Positions 1-8,112 of a stretch of 64,000 bases of DNA are shown here, in pieces. How positions within the stretch are numbered: position 1 is the first letter of the stretch; each line of letters starts with the position of its first letter. The position numbers and the translations under genes were made by a program. The notes beneath the pieces are model-generated. The model did no database searches and was not told where the DNA came from. It saw only the letters and a list, made by a program, of their open reading frames with translations. The DNA comes from Kiloniellaceae bacterium (GTDB taxonomy: Bacteria; Pseudomonadota; Alphaproteobacteria; Kiloniellales; Kiloniellaceae). The stretch is from assembly GCA_021776195.1 (NCBI GenBank), contig JAJFGK010000166.1, positions 1 to 64,000 of the forward strand, written 5' to 3'.

Positions 1-220
1 CTTTCGCACGCCTCGTGCGCGCAAATCTCATGCACCGAAAACGTCTCGACCGCCTCCTCAAACCCGAAACAAGACCACCCCAAAACCAAAACCAGTTGAA
101 CCTACAATGGAACTGAGATTTAAACCGGACAGCAGTGGGTCAAGCCCGAAGATGACAGGGAGTAGAGTGGGGAGATTTCGTAAGATATTGATATTAACAC
201 GTTAATATGGATCCACCCGC
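1..220. other. Left edge, no confident gene
   Basis: No gene can be supported here. On the plus strand one frame is open from position 3 to a TGA at 114-116 (37 codons, basic, then Pro/Gln/Asn-rich). It could be the tail of a gene that starts left of the window, but I do not recognise it. From about 170 to 210 the sequence becomes AT-rich and holds an inverted repeat, ATATTAA at 191-197 and TTAATAT at 202-208, just past the stop codon of the M24-family gene. It is not followed by a T tract on either strand, so I do not call it a terminator. Confidence 0.3.
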
Positions 221-1462
221 CTAGAGCCAGTCGGTTTCGAAGGGGTAGGTCGACATGCGCTCGACGCCGGTCTCGGTGACGATCACCTGTTCCTCCAGCT
301 TCACGCCCTCCTTGCCGCCCTCGACGCCGATAAAGGATTCGACGCAGAGCGTCATGCCGGCCTCGACCCGGCCGTCGTAGCCCTTCTGTTCGAAGTCGGG
401 CCAGAATTTCATCGAGGGATACTCGTCGGCCAGCCCGACGCCGTGGATCATCGAGGAGTAGCGCCGGGAGAGAAACTCCTCGGGAATGGGCCAGCTCTTC
501 TCCGAGACCTCGCGAAAGGTCATGCCGGCCTTCAGCACGCCGATGTTGTGTTCGATCTGGGCATGGGCGGCGGCATAGAGCCGGCGCTGCTCGTCGTTGG
601 GCTTGCCGTCGCCGCAGTACCAGGAGCGCGAGACGTCGGAGCAGTAGCCATAGGGCCCGACCAGATCGGTGTCGAAACAGACCAGGTCGCCGTTCTCGAT
701 CGGCCGCATGGAGCATTCGCGGAACCAGGGGTTGGTCCGGGGGCCGGACGACAGCAGGCGGGTTTCGATCCATTCGCCGCCCAGGGCGATATTGGTCTCG
801 TGCAGCTTGGCCCAGAGGGCATTCTCGGTGATGCCGGGAACCATGGCATCGTTCATCGCCTGCATGCCCTGCTGACAGACATCCATGGAGACCCGCATCA
901 GGTCCAGCTCCTCGGCCGACTTGATGGCGCGGGCGTGCTCGGCCAGGGGCAGGGCGTCGAGAATTTCGATGCCGTGGCCGCGCAGGGCATCGATCCCCAT
1001 GTGCGACAGGCGGTCCACCGCCAGGCGCTTGTTGCCGCCGCCATGTTCCTTCATCAAGTCGGCGATGGCCTCGCCGAACTGCACCACGCGCTCCTCGGCG
1101 CGGCTGCCGGCGGTGAAGTAGTAAAAGCTCGGCATGACCCGGTACTGGTCCACCGTGGGCAGACCTTCGGCCAGGTGCGGGTGGTTCGAATAGTCGAAGA
1201 CCACGCAGGGCCCCTCGGCGGCGAGGAAGACGCAGCGGGTCTCGTAGTGCGAACACCAGACCTGCATGTTGGTGGCATCGCAGGCGTAGCGCGTGTTGAC
1301 CTGGTCGAAGAGCAGCAGACCCGCGACATCGTGCTGCCGGAGCTGTTCGCGCAGACGGTTCTGCCGGTAGAGCCTGACCTTGTCGAGATCGCAGGGCGGC
1401 AGGGTGTACTCCATGGCGCCGTGCTGGCGGATCGCTTTCAGACCGGTTTCGTCGAGTGGCAT
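221..1462 (-). CDS. dddP: DddP-like DMSP lyase (M24 family)
   Basis: This 413-residue protein has the M24 pita-bread fold and resembles DddP, the iron-dependent enzyme that splits dimethylsulfoniopropionate into dimethyl sulfide and acrylate. The six expected metal ligands are present: Asp264, Asp266, Asp276, His340, Glu375 and Glu390. Asp346, the position of the catalytic Asp in DddP, and Tyr335 are also present. Their spacing matches what I recall for Ruegeria DddP (Asp295/297/307, His371, Glu406/421, Asp377, Tyr366) with a constant offset of 31. Segments such as GGEWIETRLLSSGPRTNPWF and HGVGLADE are more DddP-like than prolidase-like. The ATG at 1462 is chosen because GGAGAG lies just upstream; an upstream in-frame extension to 1567 has no such signal. 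It stands alone, with no acrylate-degradation genes adjacent. A creatinase- or prolidase-like M24 hydrolase is the alternative. Confidence 0.75.
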   Translation of the reverse strand: MPLDETGLKAIRQHGAMEYTLPPCDLDKVRLYRQNRLREQLRQHDVAGLLLFDQVNTRYACDATNMQVWCSHYETRCVFLAAEGPCVVFDYSNHPHLAEGLPTVDQYRVMPSFYYFTAGSRAEERVVQFGEAIADLMKEHGGGNKRLAVDRLSHMGIDALRGHGIEILDALPLAEHARAIKSAEELDLMRVSMDVCQQGMQAMNDAMVPGITENALWAKLHETNIALGGEWIETRLLSSGPRTNPWFRECSMRPIENGDLVCFDTDLVGPYGYCSDVSRSWYCGDGKPNDEQRRLYAAAHAQIEHNIGVLKAGMTFREVSEKSWPIPEEFLSRRYSSMIHGVGLADEYPSMKFWPDFEQKGYDGRVEAGMTLCVESFIGVEGGKEGVKLEEQVIVTETGVERMSTYPFETDWL

Positions 1463-1749
1463 GGCGGGTCTCTCCGGTTGCGGTGGGTCACGGCTCGAAT
1501 GCAAGGGAAAGCCTTGCAGAGTCACGCCGATCGCTATGTCTCCGAAGCGACGGTCTTGGTCGGCCACGGACCTCTTGCGACCCTTGCGGCGTTGCCTTTT
1601 TTCTTGTCACGGCCCCGACCGGCCAGCTACAGGGACCCATAGGTGCGTCCGGCTCGATTGGCCGCGTTGGTGGTTGTCGATCCGGTCGTCCGGTTGCCTT
1701 CGCATCCTGGATTGCCCGGGCGTCTGCCAGAGTTTGGGGAGTAACGCCA

Positions 1750-1929
1750 TTGCGCTTCGTCGATTTCATTATTTTTCTCTGCGCCTTGATGACCGCGGGT
1801 TCGACCTTCGCCATAGCCGTGCATCTGATTGTCGGCTGGGACAACTTCGTGCCCCTGATTTTGGACACGCTGCGCGATTGGGGTCTCCAGGACTTCCTGC
1901 CGAGAGGCAGCGCGTCGGCACCGGCGTGA
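1750..1929 (+). CDS. Possible small membrane protein
   Basis: This is a 59-codon frame starting at a TTG with GGGGAG seven bases upstream. The N-terminal half is a hydrophobic stretch (about residues 3-27) that could be a single membrane segment, followed by a short soluble tail. I do not recognise a family. The frame is open further upstream to 1456, but that part has no hydrophobic or domain character and lies opposite the start of the M24 gene. The 287 bases between the M24 start and this frame show no other gene. Confidence 0.3.
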   Translation: MRFVDFIIFLCALMTAGSTFAIAVHLIVGWDNFVPLILDTLRDWGLQDFLPRGSASAPA

Positions 1930-2021
1930 CGACAGCGCCCCGTATCCAGCCGCCGCACGGTCGGCCGGTCTTCGCCCGGTAGTAGGTTGTCTCTTGGCGG
2001 CTAACGGTCTTTTCGGGGTCC

Positions 2022-2039
2022 CCTGAGCGGCCGCTCAGG
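2022..2039. repeat. 18-bp perfect palindrome at a gene end
   Basis: CCTGAGCGG at 2022-2030 is followed immediately by its reverse complement at 2031-2039. The palindrome includes the stop codon of the minus-strand gene ending at 2035. A second short palindrome (GGGGTCCCC) abuts it. There is no T tract, so it is not a classical terminator; it may still act as an mRNA 3' stabilising hairpin. Confidence 0.5.
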
Positions 2040-2361
2040 CCTTCTTGACCTTCGAGCCCGCACCCGGGCCCTTCAGCGTGGCGCGGCCCTTCGACGTCAG
2101 CTTGCAGACCATCCAATCGGGCTTGATCGGGTTGTTGAACCAGGGTTCGGCCCAGCCCTGATCGATGCAGGAGCGAATGGTGCGGGCCGGATAGTTCTGG
2201 CCGCTCTTGTCGAACAGGGGCAACTTGCCGCCGGGCTGGTCGAGGCCGCGTTCGAGCCAGGACCGCTGGTTCGAGGTGGGACGCGGCCGGCGCGGGGTCC
2301 GTTTGCCCTTGCGCGGGAAGGCGTAGACGTTGTCGCTGGGTACCGGTTGTTCTTGGGCCAT
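2035..2361 (-). CDS. Hypothetical protein, basic
   Basis: A 108-residue protein with a very basic, Arg/Pro-rich N-terminal third and a more ordered C-terminal part (about residues 55-95) containing WFNNPIKPDWMVCKLTSKGR, which looks like a small winged-helix-like domain. I do not recognise a named family. The start at 2361 is supported by a GGAGAG ribosome site. It has no signal peptide or membrane segment. A role in nucleic acid binding is a guess from charge only. Confidence 0.65.
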   Translation of the reverse strand: MAQEQPVPSDNVYAFPRKGKRTPRRPRPTSNQRSWLERGLDQPGGKLPLFDKSGQNYPARTIRSCIDQGWAEPWFNNPIKPDWMVCKLTSKGRATLKGPGAGSKVKKA

Positions 2362-2489
2362 GACGCTGCTCTCCTGTCAGGAGATGGTAACAGCAATCGT
2401 CCGCCGGTGCGACCGTTCAGTGCAAAGGCTGCCGCCGGATGCTATTCAGGACCGGCTTTGGACCGGCAGAGGTCCGACAGGAGGGCACC

Positions 2490-2849
2490 GTGGAGGCAGA
2501 TGAGGCGCAACAGGATTGCCGCATTAACTATATTGAGTTCAACGTGGCCGATATCGCACGCGCGAAGGCTTTCTACGGCGCGGCCTTCGATTGGACCTTT
2601 ACGGACTATGGCCCGGGCTACTGCGAATTCTCGGACGGTCAGATGAAGGGCGGCTTCGACGCCAGCGGCCCGGTGACACCGGGCGGCCCGTTGGTGGTTC
2701 TCTACGGCACCGACCTGGCCCGGATCATCGCCCGCGTCGAGGCCGCCGGCGGCAAGATCGTGAAGCCGATTTTCGAGTTTCCGGGCGGCCGGCGGTTTCA
2801 TTTCACCGACCCGGAGGGCTATGAACTCGCGGTTTGGAGCGAAGCCTAG
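2490..2849 (+). CDS. VOC-family (glyoxalase-like) protein
   Basis: A 119-residue single VOC (vicinal oxygen chelate) protein. The first beta-alpha-beta module begins with NYIEFNVADIARAKAFYGAAFDW, and the second ends with a strand reading FHFTDPEGYELAVWS, where the Glu of the last strand is the usual metal-ligand position. These proteins dimerise to form metal-dependent lyases, dioxygenases or resistance proteins; the substrate cannot be told from sequence. I place the start at GTG 2490 because AGGAGG lies a few bases upstream; the frame is open further upstream without a ribosome site. It is a monocistronic gene. Confidence 0.8.
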   Translation: MEADEAQQDCRINYIEFNVADIARAKAFYGAAFDWTFTDYGPGYCEFSDGQMKGGFDASGPVTPGGPLVVLYGTDLARIIARVEAAGGKIVKPIFEFPGGRRFHFTDPEGYELAVWSEA

Positions 2850-2873
2850 GCTCTGCCTCCCATGGGCTTGGCG

Positions 2874-3053
2874 TCAGGCCCCGAAGGCCCGGGCCGAGCG
2901 GATGCGCTCTCGGTACTCCGGATCCCAGACCAGCCGGTCGAGGTCGATGGCCTGATCGGGACCCTTGTCGGGCGGTGGCAGATCGCGCTTGGGGCCTGCG
3001 GTCGGCGGGCCGCTGCGATGGAAATCCCGTGGTTTGACCTTTGGTGCGCCCAT
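2874..3053 (-). CDS. Small conserved-looking hypothetical protein
   Basis: A 59-residue frame with an AAGGGA ribosome site just before the ATG at 3053. The product starts basic and Pro-rich, contains LPPPDKGPDQAIDLDRLVWD and ends with a charged helix around ERIRSARAFGA. It is soluble and has no recognised domain. The good ribosome site and typical codon use argue that it is real. It is convergent with the VOC gene. The 224 bases between it and the metY stop codon at 3278 hold nothing I can identify. Confidence 0.55.
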   Translation of the reverse strand: MGAPKVKPRDFHRSGPPTAGPKRDLPPPDKGPDQAIDLDRLVWDPEYRERIRSARAFGA

Positions 3054-3277
3054 GTTCCCTTATCCTTCTTATCGGTCGTCCCTTTTCTCTTGCGCCTGCA
3101 ACGGTGAAGGTCACAGGGCCGCGGGGCGGCGCGAGGGCCAAACCAAGGCAAAAAGGTGACGCGTTCCAAGCATTTGTTCTTGCTCGGAAATCTGGTTGGG
3201 GCAGGTTCCGCTGGGCGGTCGAACAGGTTCCGCGAAGGGATGGACCAGCCCCCTCGAACGGGACTCGCGGCGGATGT

Positions 3278-4585
3278 CTAGGTGGTCGGTCGCGTGGCCT
3301 GATCCAGCGCCCGATCGAGATCCGCGATCAGGTCCTTGCGCGACTCCAATCCGATGGAAAGACGAATGACATCCGGGCCGGCGCCGGCCGCCGTTTGCTG
3401 TTCGGGCGACAACTGCCGGTGCGTGGTCGAGGCCGGGTGCAGGATCAAGGAGCGGGCATCGCCCAGGTTCGCCAGATGGGAGAAGAGCTCGCAGCTCTCG
3501 ACCAGGCGGGTTCCCGCGTCGTACCCGCCCTTCACCCCGAAGGTGAAGACCGAGCCCGCCTTGCCGCCCAAATACTTGCCCGCCAGGGCATGGTAGGGGT
3601 CATCGGCAAGGCCGGCGTAGGAGACCCAATCGACCCGCGGGTCGGCGGCCAGGAACCGGGCGATCTCCAGGGCGTTGTCGCAGTGGCGCTCCATCCTGAG
3701 GCTGAGGGTTTCCATGCCGAGCAGGGTCTGGAAGGCGTTCATAGGCGCCATGGTCATGCCGAGGTCGCGCAGGCTGACCGCATGGGAGTAGGTGGTATAG
3801 GCCATGTCGCCGAAGGTCTCGGCAAAGGTCAGGCCATGATAGGCCGCCTCGGGCTGGCTGAGGCTGGGGAACTTGGCATTCTGCGCCCAGTCGAAGCGGC
3901 CGCTGTCGACCACCGCGCCGCCCTGGGAGGTGCCGTTGCCGGAGAGGAACTTGGTGGTCGAATGGACCACCAGGTCGGCGCCCCATTCGATCGGCCGGCA
4001 CAGATAGGGGGTCGCCATGGTGTTGTCGACGACCAGCGGAATGCCGGCGTCCCGGGCGATCTCGCCGAAAGCCTCGAGGTCGTTCACCACGCCGCCGGGG
4101 TTGGCCAGGCTCTCGCAGAAGATGGCCTTGGTCTTTTCCGTGATCGCCCGGCGAATGTTGTCCGGCTCGTCGGCGTCGACCAGGTGACCCTGCCAGCCGA
4201 ATTTCTTGAAGGTCTTGGTGAACTGGGTGATGGAGCCGCCATAGAGCTTGTTCGAGGCGACGACCTCGTCGCCCGGCTCCATCAGGGGAAAGAGGGCCAG
4301 GATCTGGGCCGCGTGGCCCGAGGAACAGCCGGTGGCGCCGCGGCCGCCTTCCAGATTGGCGATGCGCTCTTCCAGCACCGAGACCGTGGGGTTGGTCAGG
4401 CGCGAGTAGATGAAGCCGAAGGTCTGCAGGTTGAACAGCGAGGCGGCGTGGTCGACATCGTGGAAGCTGTAGCCGATGTTCTGATAGATCGGGGTCTGGC
4501 GCGCGCCGGTGACCGGGTCCGGCTGGGCACCGGCATGGATCATGCGGGTCTCGAAGCCGAACTCTTCGGGCAGGTCGCGTTTCAT
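3278..4585 (-). CDS. metY: O-acetylhomoserine sulfhydrylase (MetY type)
   Basis: A 435-residue PLP-dependent Cys/Met metabolism enzyme. MetY uses sulfide and O-acetylhomoserine to make homocysteine in the cytoplasm, giving direct sulfhydrylation in methionine synthesis. The PLP-binding lysine is Lys212 in HSTTKFLSGNG. The N-terminal FETRMIHAGAQPDPVTGARQ and the segment YSRLTNPTVSVLEERIANLE are typical, and the length fits the O-acetylhomoserine branch rather than the shorter cystathionine enzymes. Its ATG overlaps the stop of the CoA-binding protein gene by four bases, so it is translated from the same message as that gene and the mscS-like gene. I saw no SAM riboswitch in front of this operon. 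Confidence 0.9.
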   Translation of the reverse strand: MKRDLPEEFGFETRMIHAGAQPDPVTGARQTPIYQNIGYSFHDVDHAASLFNLQTFGFIYSRLTNPTVSVLEERIANLEGGRGATGCSSGHAAQILALFPLMEPGDEVVASNKLYGGSITQFTKTFKKFGWQGHLVDADEPDNIRRAITEKTKAIFCESLANPGGVVNDLEAFGEIARDAGIPLVVDNTMATPYLCRPIEWGADLVVHSTTKFLSGNGTSQGGAVVDSGRFDWAQNAKFPSLSQPEAAYHGLTFAETFGDMAYTTYSHAVSLRDLGMTMAPMNAFQTLLGMETLSLRMERHCDNALEIARFLAADPRVDWVSYAGLADDPYHALAGKYLGGKAGSVFTFGVKGGYDAGTRLVESCELFSHLANLGDARSLILHPASTTHRQLSPEQQTAAGAGPDVIRLSIGLESRKDLIADLDRALDQATRPTT

Positions 4586-5082
4586 GAGACCGTCACCTTC
4601 TTGCGCCGCGACGAGATGATGCGCGAATTGAAACCGCCCCAGGAGAGCTCGCTGTTAAGGCGCCCGAACTCGATCTTCGGACAGCGGTCCATCACCACCT
4701 CCAGACCGGCGGCCTCGGCCCTGCTGGCCGCGTCGTGATTGATCACGCCAAGCTGCATCCAGATCACCTCGATGGCCTTTTCGTCCTTCAGCGCGATGGC
4801 CTCCTCCACCACGCCCAAGGCGGCGTCGGAGCCGCGAAAGATATCGACCATCTCGAAGGGGCCGGGGACCTCGGCCAGGGTGCCATAGCAGAGCTCGCCG
4901 AGGATCTCCTTGCCCGCCTGGCCGGGGTTGACCGGGATCACGCGGTAGCCTTTTTCCTGCAGGTACTTCATGGCGAAATGGCTCGGCCGGTTCCAGGTCG
5001 CGGAGGCGCCGACCATGGCGATGCAGCGCACCGATTCGAGAATCCGCAGCAGATAGGCGTTGCTGTAGGTCAGCGTGCTCAT
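4582..5082 (-). CDS. CoA-binding domain protein (YccU type)
   Basis: A 166-residue single-domain protein with a Rossmann-like CoA-binding fold. The start of the domain reads IAMVGASATWNRPSHFAMKYLQEKGYRVIPVNPG, followed by EVIWMQLGV and a C-terminal VMDRCPKIEF, all typical of the YccU/PA1940 group. Function in this family is unknown. ATG 5082 overlaps the upstream channel gene's stop by four bases (ATGA), and its own stop overlaps the metY start, so the three genes are coupled. Pairing of this family with metY-type genes suggests a link to sulfur amino acid metabolism, which is inference. Confidence 0.88.
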   Translation of the reverse strand: MSTLTYSNAYLLRILESVRCIAMVGASATWNRPSHFAMKYLQEKGYRVIPVNPGQAGKEILGELCYGTLAEVPGPFEMVDIFRGSDAALGVVEEAIALKDEKAIEVIWMQLGVINHDAASRAEAAGLEVVMDRCPKIEFGRLNSELSWGGFNSRIISSRRKKVTVS

Positions 5083-6224
5083 CCGGCGGGGTCGGCCTTG
5101 ACCGGCGGCTGGAAGCGTTCGGGCGCTTCGCCGGGCAGCGTCTCCACGTAGACCGACTGGCTCGGGAAGGCAAAGCCGCTGCCGGCGCCCTCGACGATGT
5201 CCTTCACCCGGTAAGCGAAGGCCTCCTTGATGCCCAGCCACTCGCCCCAGTTTTTCGTCCGGGTGAAGCAGTAGATCATGATGTCGATGGAGGAATCGTT
5301 GAAGCTGTCGATGTTGACGAAGGTCGTCGCCTGATCGGGCGGCATGAAGTCGTCGGTGCTGAGGATGTAGTCATGGATCTCGTCGCGGATGCGGCGCAGT
5401 TGATCCACCGTGGTGCGGTACTCCACGCCGATCATCCAGTAGATCCGCCGGTGGGTCATGGCGCTGAAGTTGGTGACCGGGCCGTCGGACAGGTGGCTGT
5501 TGGGCACGTAGACCGGCGCCAGGTCGAAGCGCTTGATGCGGGTCGAGCGGAACCCGATGGTCTCCACGGTACCCTCGACCACGCCATCGACCTTGATCCA
5601 GTCGCCGGGCTGAAAACGCCGTTCCACCAGGATCAGGATGCCGGCGATCAGATTCTTGAAGAGGTCCTGGGCGCCCAAGGCAACGGCGACGCCGAAGAGC
5701 CCGAGACCGGCCAGGATCGGGCCGATCTCGATGCCCCAGATTTCCAGGATCGCGGCGGCGCCCACAAAGATGATCGCGCCCTTGATGGCCTTCACCAGCC
5801 AATCGACCATCGCGCGGGAGAAGACACGCTCGAGCTTCGACAACAGGAAAGACAGCGGGGCGGCGACGTTGAAGATGCCCCAGAAGATCGTAAAGACCAC
5901 CAGCGAACGCTCGATATTGGCCGCGACGGTTGCGACTTGACCTCGGAGCTGGAGATATTCCAAAGCGAAGAACACGCCCATCACCACCGGGACGAAGGCG
6001 ATGGGCTTTTCCAACACCTGAATCACGGTGTCGTCGACCTGGCTATTGGACTTCTTTGTCCAGCGCTTCAGCCGGGCGATCACGAAACGCGCGAAAAGCC
6101 GGCGGATAACCAGAAAGACGAAAAAGATGACGAGCGCGGTGATGATCCGCCCCAGCTCGACGCCGAACACGCCCTTGTCCCAGACGTCGACCACCAGGGC
6201 CCAGAATTCCTGCATTTTGTCCAT
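5079..6224 (-). CDS. MscS-family mechanosensitive channel
   Basis: A 381-residue inner-membrane protein. Hydrophobic segments lie near residues 25-42, 75-92, 105-128 and 145-165, ahead of the pore-lining helix and MscS core (GVAVALGAQDLFKNLIAGILILVERRFQPGDWI). The beta domain follows (VEGTVETIGFRSTRIKRFD) and then the C-terminal alpha/beta domain to about residue 360. Such channels open on membrane tension and release small solutes during osmotic downshock. It is the first gene of a three-gene overlapping unit. Extra N-terminal helices make it larger than E. coli MscS (286 residues). Confidence 0.9.
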   Translation of the reverse strand: MDKMQEFWALVVDVWDKGVFGVELGRIITALVIFFVFLVIRRLFARFVIARLKRWTKKSNSQVDDTVIQVLEKPIAFVPVVMGVFFALEYLQLRGQVATVAANIERSLVVFTIFWGIFNVAAPLSFLLSKLERVFSRAMVDWLVKAIKGAIIFVGAAAILEIWGIEIGPILAGLGLFGVAVALGAQDLFKNLIAGILILVERRFQPGDWIKVDGVVEGTVETIGFRSTRIKRFDLAPVYVPNSHLSDGPVTNFSAMTHRRIYWMIGVEYRTTVDQLRRIRDEIHDYILSTDDFMPPDQATTFVNIDSFNDSSIDIMIYCFTRTKNWGEWLGIKEAFAYRVKDIVEGAGSGFAFPSQSVYVETLPGEAPERFQPPVKADPAG

Positions 6225-6288
6225 GATCGCGCCTTCTAACTGGTGGTACTAACCGATGCTTCCCGATGTGCCGCTGGGTTGCACCGCC

Positions 6289-7095
6289 TCAGCGGTGTTG
6301 CCACCTCGGCGAGCGCTTTTCGATGAAGGCGTCGATACCCTCGCCAGCGTCGCGCGCCATCATGTTTTCGGTCATGACCCGACTGGCATAGGCGTAGGCC
6401 TCGCTCAGCGGCAGTTCGGCCTGGCGGTAAAAGGCCTCCTTGCCGATCTTGAGCGTGTGGCTCGACTTGGCGACGATCCGGTCCGTCAACTCCTTGACGG
6501 CGCCGTCCAACCCGTCATCGGCGGCTATCCGGTTGATCAGACCGTGATCGGCCGCCTCGGCGGCGCTCAGGGTCTCGCCCAGGAGCAGCATCTCCATCAT
6601 CTTCTTGCGCGGCACGTTGCGGGAAATGGCGACCATCGGCGTCGAACAGAATAGACCGATGTTGACCCCCGGCGTGCCGAAGCGGCAGGCGTCGCCGGCA
6701 ACCGCCAGATCGCAGCTCGCGACCAGTTGACAGCCGGCCGCGGTGGCGATGCCGTGAACCTTGGCAATGACCGGCTGGGGCAGGGCCACGATCGCCTGCA
6801 TCAGGCGGCTGCACTGGGCGAAGACCTGCTCCAGTTCATGGCGGTCGGCGCCGCGCAGCTCCTTCAGGTCGTGACCGGCGCAAAAGCCCTTGCCGGCGCC
6901 GGCGATGACCACGGCGCGCAACGCGCTGTCGGCGCCAATAGCGGCCAGGGCGGCCTCCAGGGCGGTCATCAGTGCGCTGGAAAGGGCATTGTACTGTTTG
7001 GGCCGGTTGAGGGTCAGGGTCACGACACCCTGCTCGTCCTGGGTGCGCAGCAGGATTTCATCGGCCGCGGTCTCGGCAGCTTGGGCCATGCTCAT
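6289..7095 (-). CDS. ECHDC3-like crotonase superfamily protein
   Basis: A 268-residue crotonase-fold protein. The oxyanion-hole segments are present (AGAGKGFCAGHDLKEL and GIATAAGCQLVASCDLAVA). The two glutamates that do hydration in enoyl-CoA hydratase are missing: the usual PE motif reads TPGVNIGLFCSTP here. That sequence is characteristic of the ECHDC3 branch, whose members probably do not act as classical hydratases. The acyl-CoA substrate and reaction are unknown. It is divergent from the thioesterase gene starting at 7283, and both may act on acyl-CoA. Confidence 0.85.
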   Translation of the reverse strand: MSMAQAAETAADEILLRTQDEQGVVTLTLNRPKQYNALSSALMTALEAALAAIGADSALRAVVIAGAGKGFCAGHDLKELRGADRHELEQVFAQCSRLMQAIVALPQPVIAKVHGIATAAGCQLVASCDLAVAGDACRFGTPGVNIGLFCSTPMVAISRNVPRKKMMEMLLLGETLSAAEAADHGLINRIAADDGLDGAVKELTDRIVAKSSHTLKIGKEAFYRQAELPLSEAYAYASRVMTENMMARDAGEGIDAFIEKRSPRWQHR

Positions 7096-7282
7096 AACTG
7101 TCCTCGCACAATCGAGTCTCGGGCCGGAAGGAAGGACCCGAGAGGTGAACCTTTTTGGGACGCCTGCCGGTAAAGGTCAAGCTGTCCGCCTTGGACAGAA
7201 CCGTGCCATGGGATACAAGAACGCCCCATTTGCCCGCGATGGGGTTGGGTGGCGGCGTACGGTAGTGAGGGAGAAGCAGTCG

Positions 7283-7735
7283 ATGGCGCGGTTTGGCGAA
7301 CGGCCGGCAAAGATCGATCTACCCGCGTTCGAGCGTCTTTGCGACGAAGCGATGCCTTTCTGCGAGGTCTATGGCTTCAAGGTCGAGGCGATCGGCTACG
7401 GCACCGCACGGGCGAGGCTGCCTGCGGACCACAAGCATGTGCGGCCCGGCGGCACGCTGACGGGCCCCTCGCAGATGGCCCTGGCCGATTTCACCCTCTA
7501 TGCCGCCCTGCTGGGGGCCATCGGCGAGGTGCCCTTGGCGGTCACCACCAGCCTGACGATCAACTTCTTGCGCCGGCCGGCCCTGGCGGATCTCGTGGCC
7601 GACTGCCGTCTGATCAAGCTCGGCAGGCGGCTGGCGGTGGGCGAGGTCTTCATTCATTCGACAGACCAAGCGGCGGACCCCGATGAACCGGTCGCCCATG
7701 TCACGGCCACCTACTCGATTCCACCGACGTCATGA
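7283..7735 (+). CDS. PaaI-like hotdog thioesterase
   Basis: A 150-residue single hotdog-fold protein. The segment RPGGTLTGPSQMALADFTLYAALL is the long central helix and the catalytic-loop region of PaaI-type acyl-CoA thioesterases; SLTINFLRRP is the paired strand. These enzymes hydrolyse acyl-CoA or aryl-CoA thioesters in the cytoplasm as tetramers. I start it at ATG 7283, which has GAGGGAG upstream; an earlier in-frame start would add a stretch lacking domain character. The divergent crotonase gene may share its control region (7096-7282). Confidence 0.85.
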   Translation: MARFGERPAKIDLPAFERLCDEAMPFCEVYGFKVEAIGYGTARARLPADHKHVRPGGTLTGPSQMALADFTLYAALLGAIGEVPLAVTTSLTINFLRRPALADLVADCRLIKLGRRLAVGEVFIHSTDQAADPDEPVAHVTATYSIPPTS

Positions 7736-7820
7736 CGGAAAATCGCGATTTAACAGACGAGTGGAGCGATAAGTTGAAAATTAAAATAAAGAAATCCGAT
7801 GCCACGCCAAGGGGCTGTCC

Positions 7821-8057
7821 GTGAACTGGGGCACCGGCATTCTGATCTATGTCATGGTCTGGTGGCTGGTCCTCTTCACCGTCCTGCCCTGGGGCGTCAA
7901 GCGCGACGAGTCGCCGGAGCCCGGTATGGAGCCGGCGGCGCCGGTCAGACCCATGATGTGGCGCAAGGCGGCCATCACGACGCTGATCGCCGGGCTGGTC
8001 TGGGGCGTGATTTATCTCGGAATCGAGCAGGGCTGGGTGCAGTTCCGGCCGGAATAG
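7821..8057 (+). CDS. DUF1467 family membrane protein
   Basis: A 78-residue protein with two predicted membrane helices (about residues 5-25 and 50-70) joined by an acidic, Pro-rich loop. The pattern IYVMVWWLVLFTVLPWGV is typical of DUF1467, a small alphaproteobacterial membrane family of unknown role. It starts at GTG 7821 with an AGGGG ribosome site. Before it lies an AT-rich stretch (about 7740-7800), unusual for the region, which probably holds the promoter. Confidence 0.85.
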   Translation: MNWGTGILIYVMVWWLVLFTVLPWGVKRDESPEPGMEPAAPVRPMMWRKAAITTLIAGLVWGVIYLGIEQGWVQFRPE

Positions 8058-8112
8058 TGCTCTCAATCGGCAAAAAACCCTCTTATCGACCCGTTAAGCC
8101 CGGCGCCCTAAA

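Noticed and set aside
130..165. Sequence resembling common alphaproteobacterial intergenic repeats
   Set aside because: The similarity to GTCATC...GGGCTTGACCC type repeats is partial, and one copy in one window is not enough.
3041..4738. Long open frame opposite metY
   Set aside because: Third-base GC bias creates long antisense frames in this GC-rich DNA; it has no ribosome site or domain. The same holds for the very long frames opposite dnaE (14741-17446) and aapQMP (57818-59977), and for 40244-42955.
6225..6288. Possible SAM riboswitch before the metY operon
   Set aside because: The gap is too short and shows no conserved stem pattern; nothing resembling a SAM riboswitch was seen upstream of metC either.
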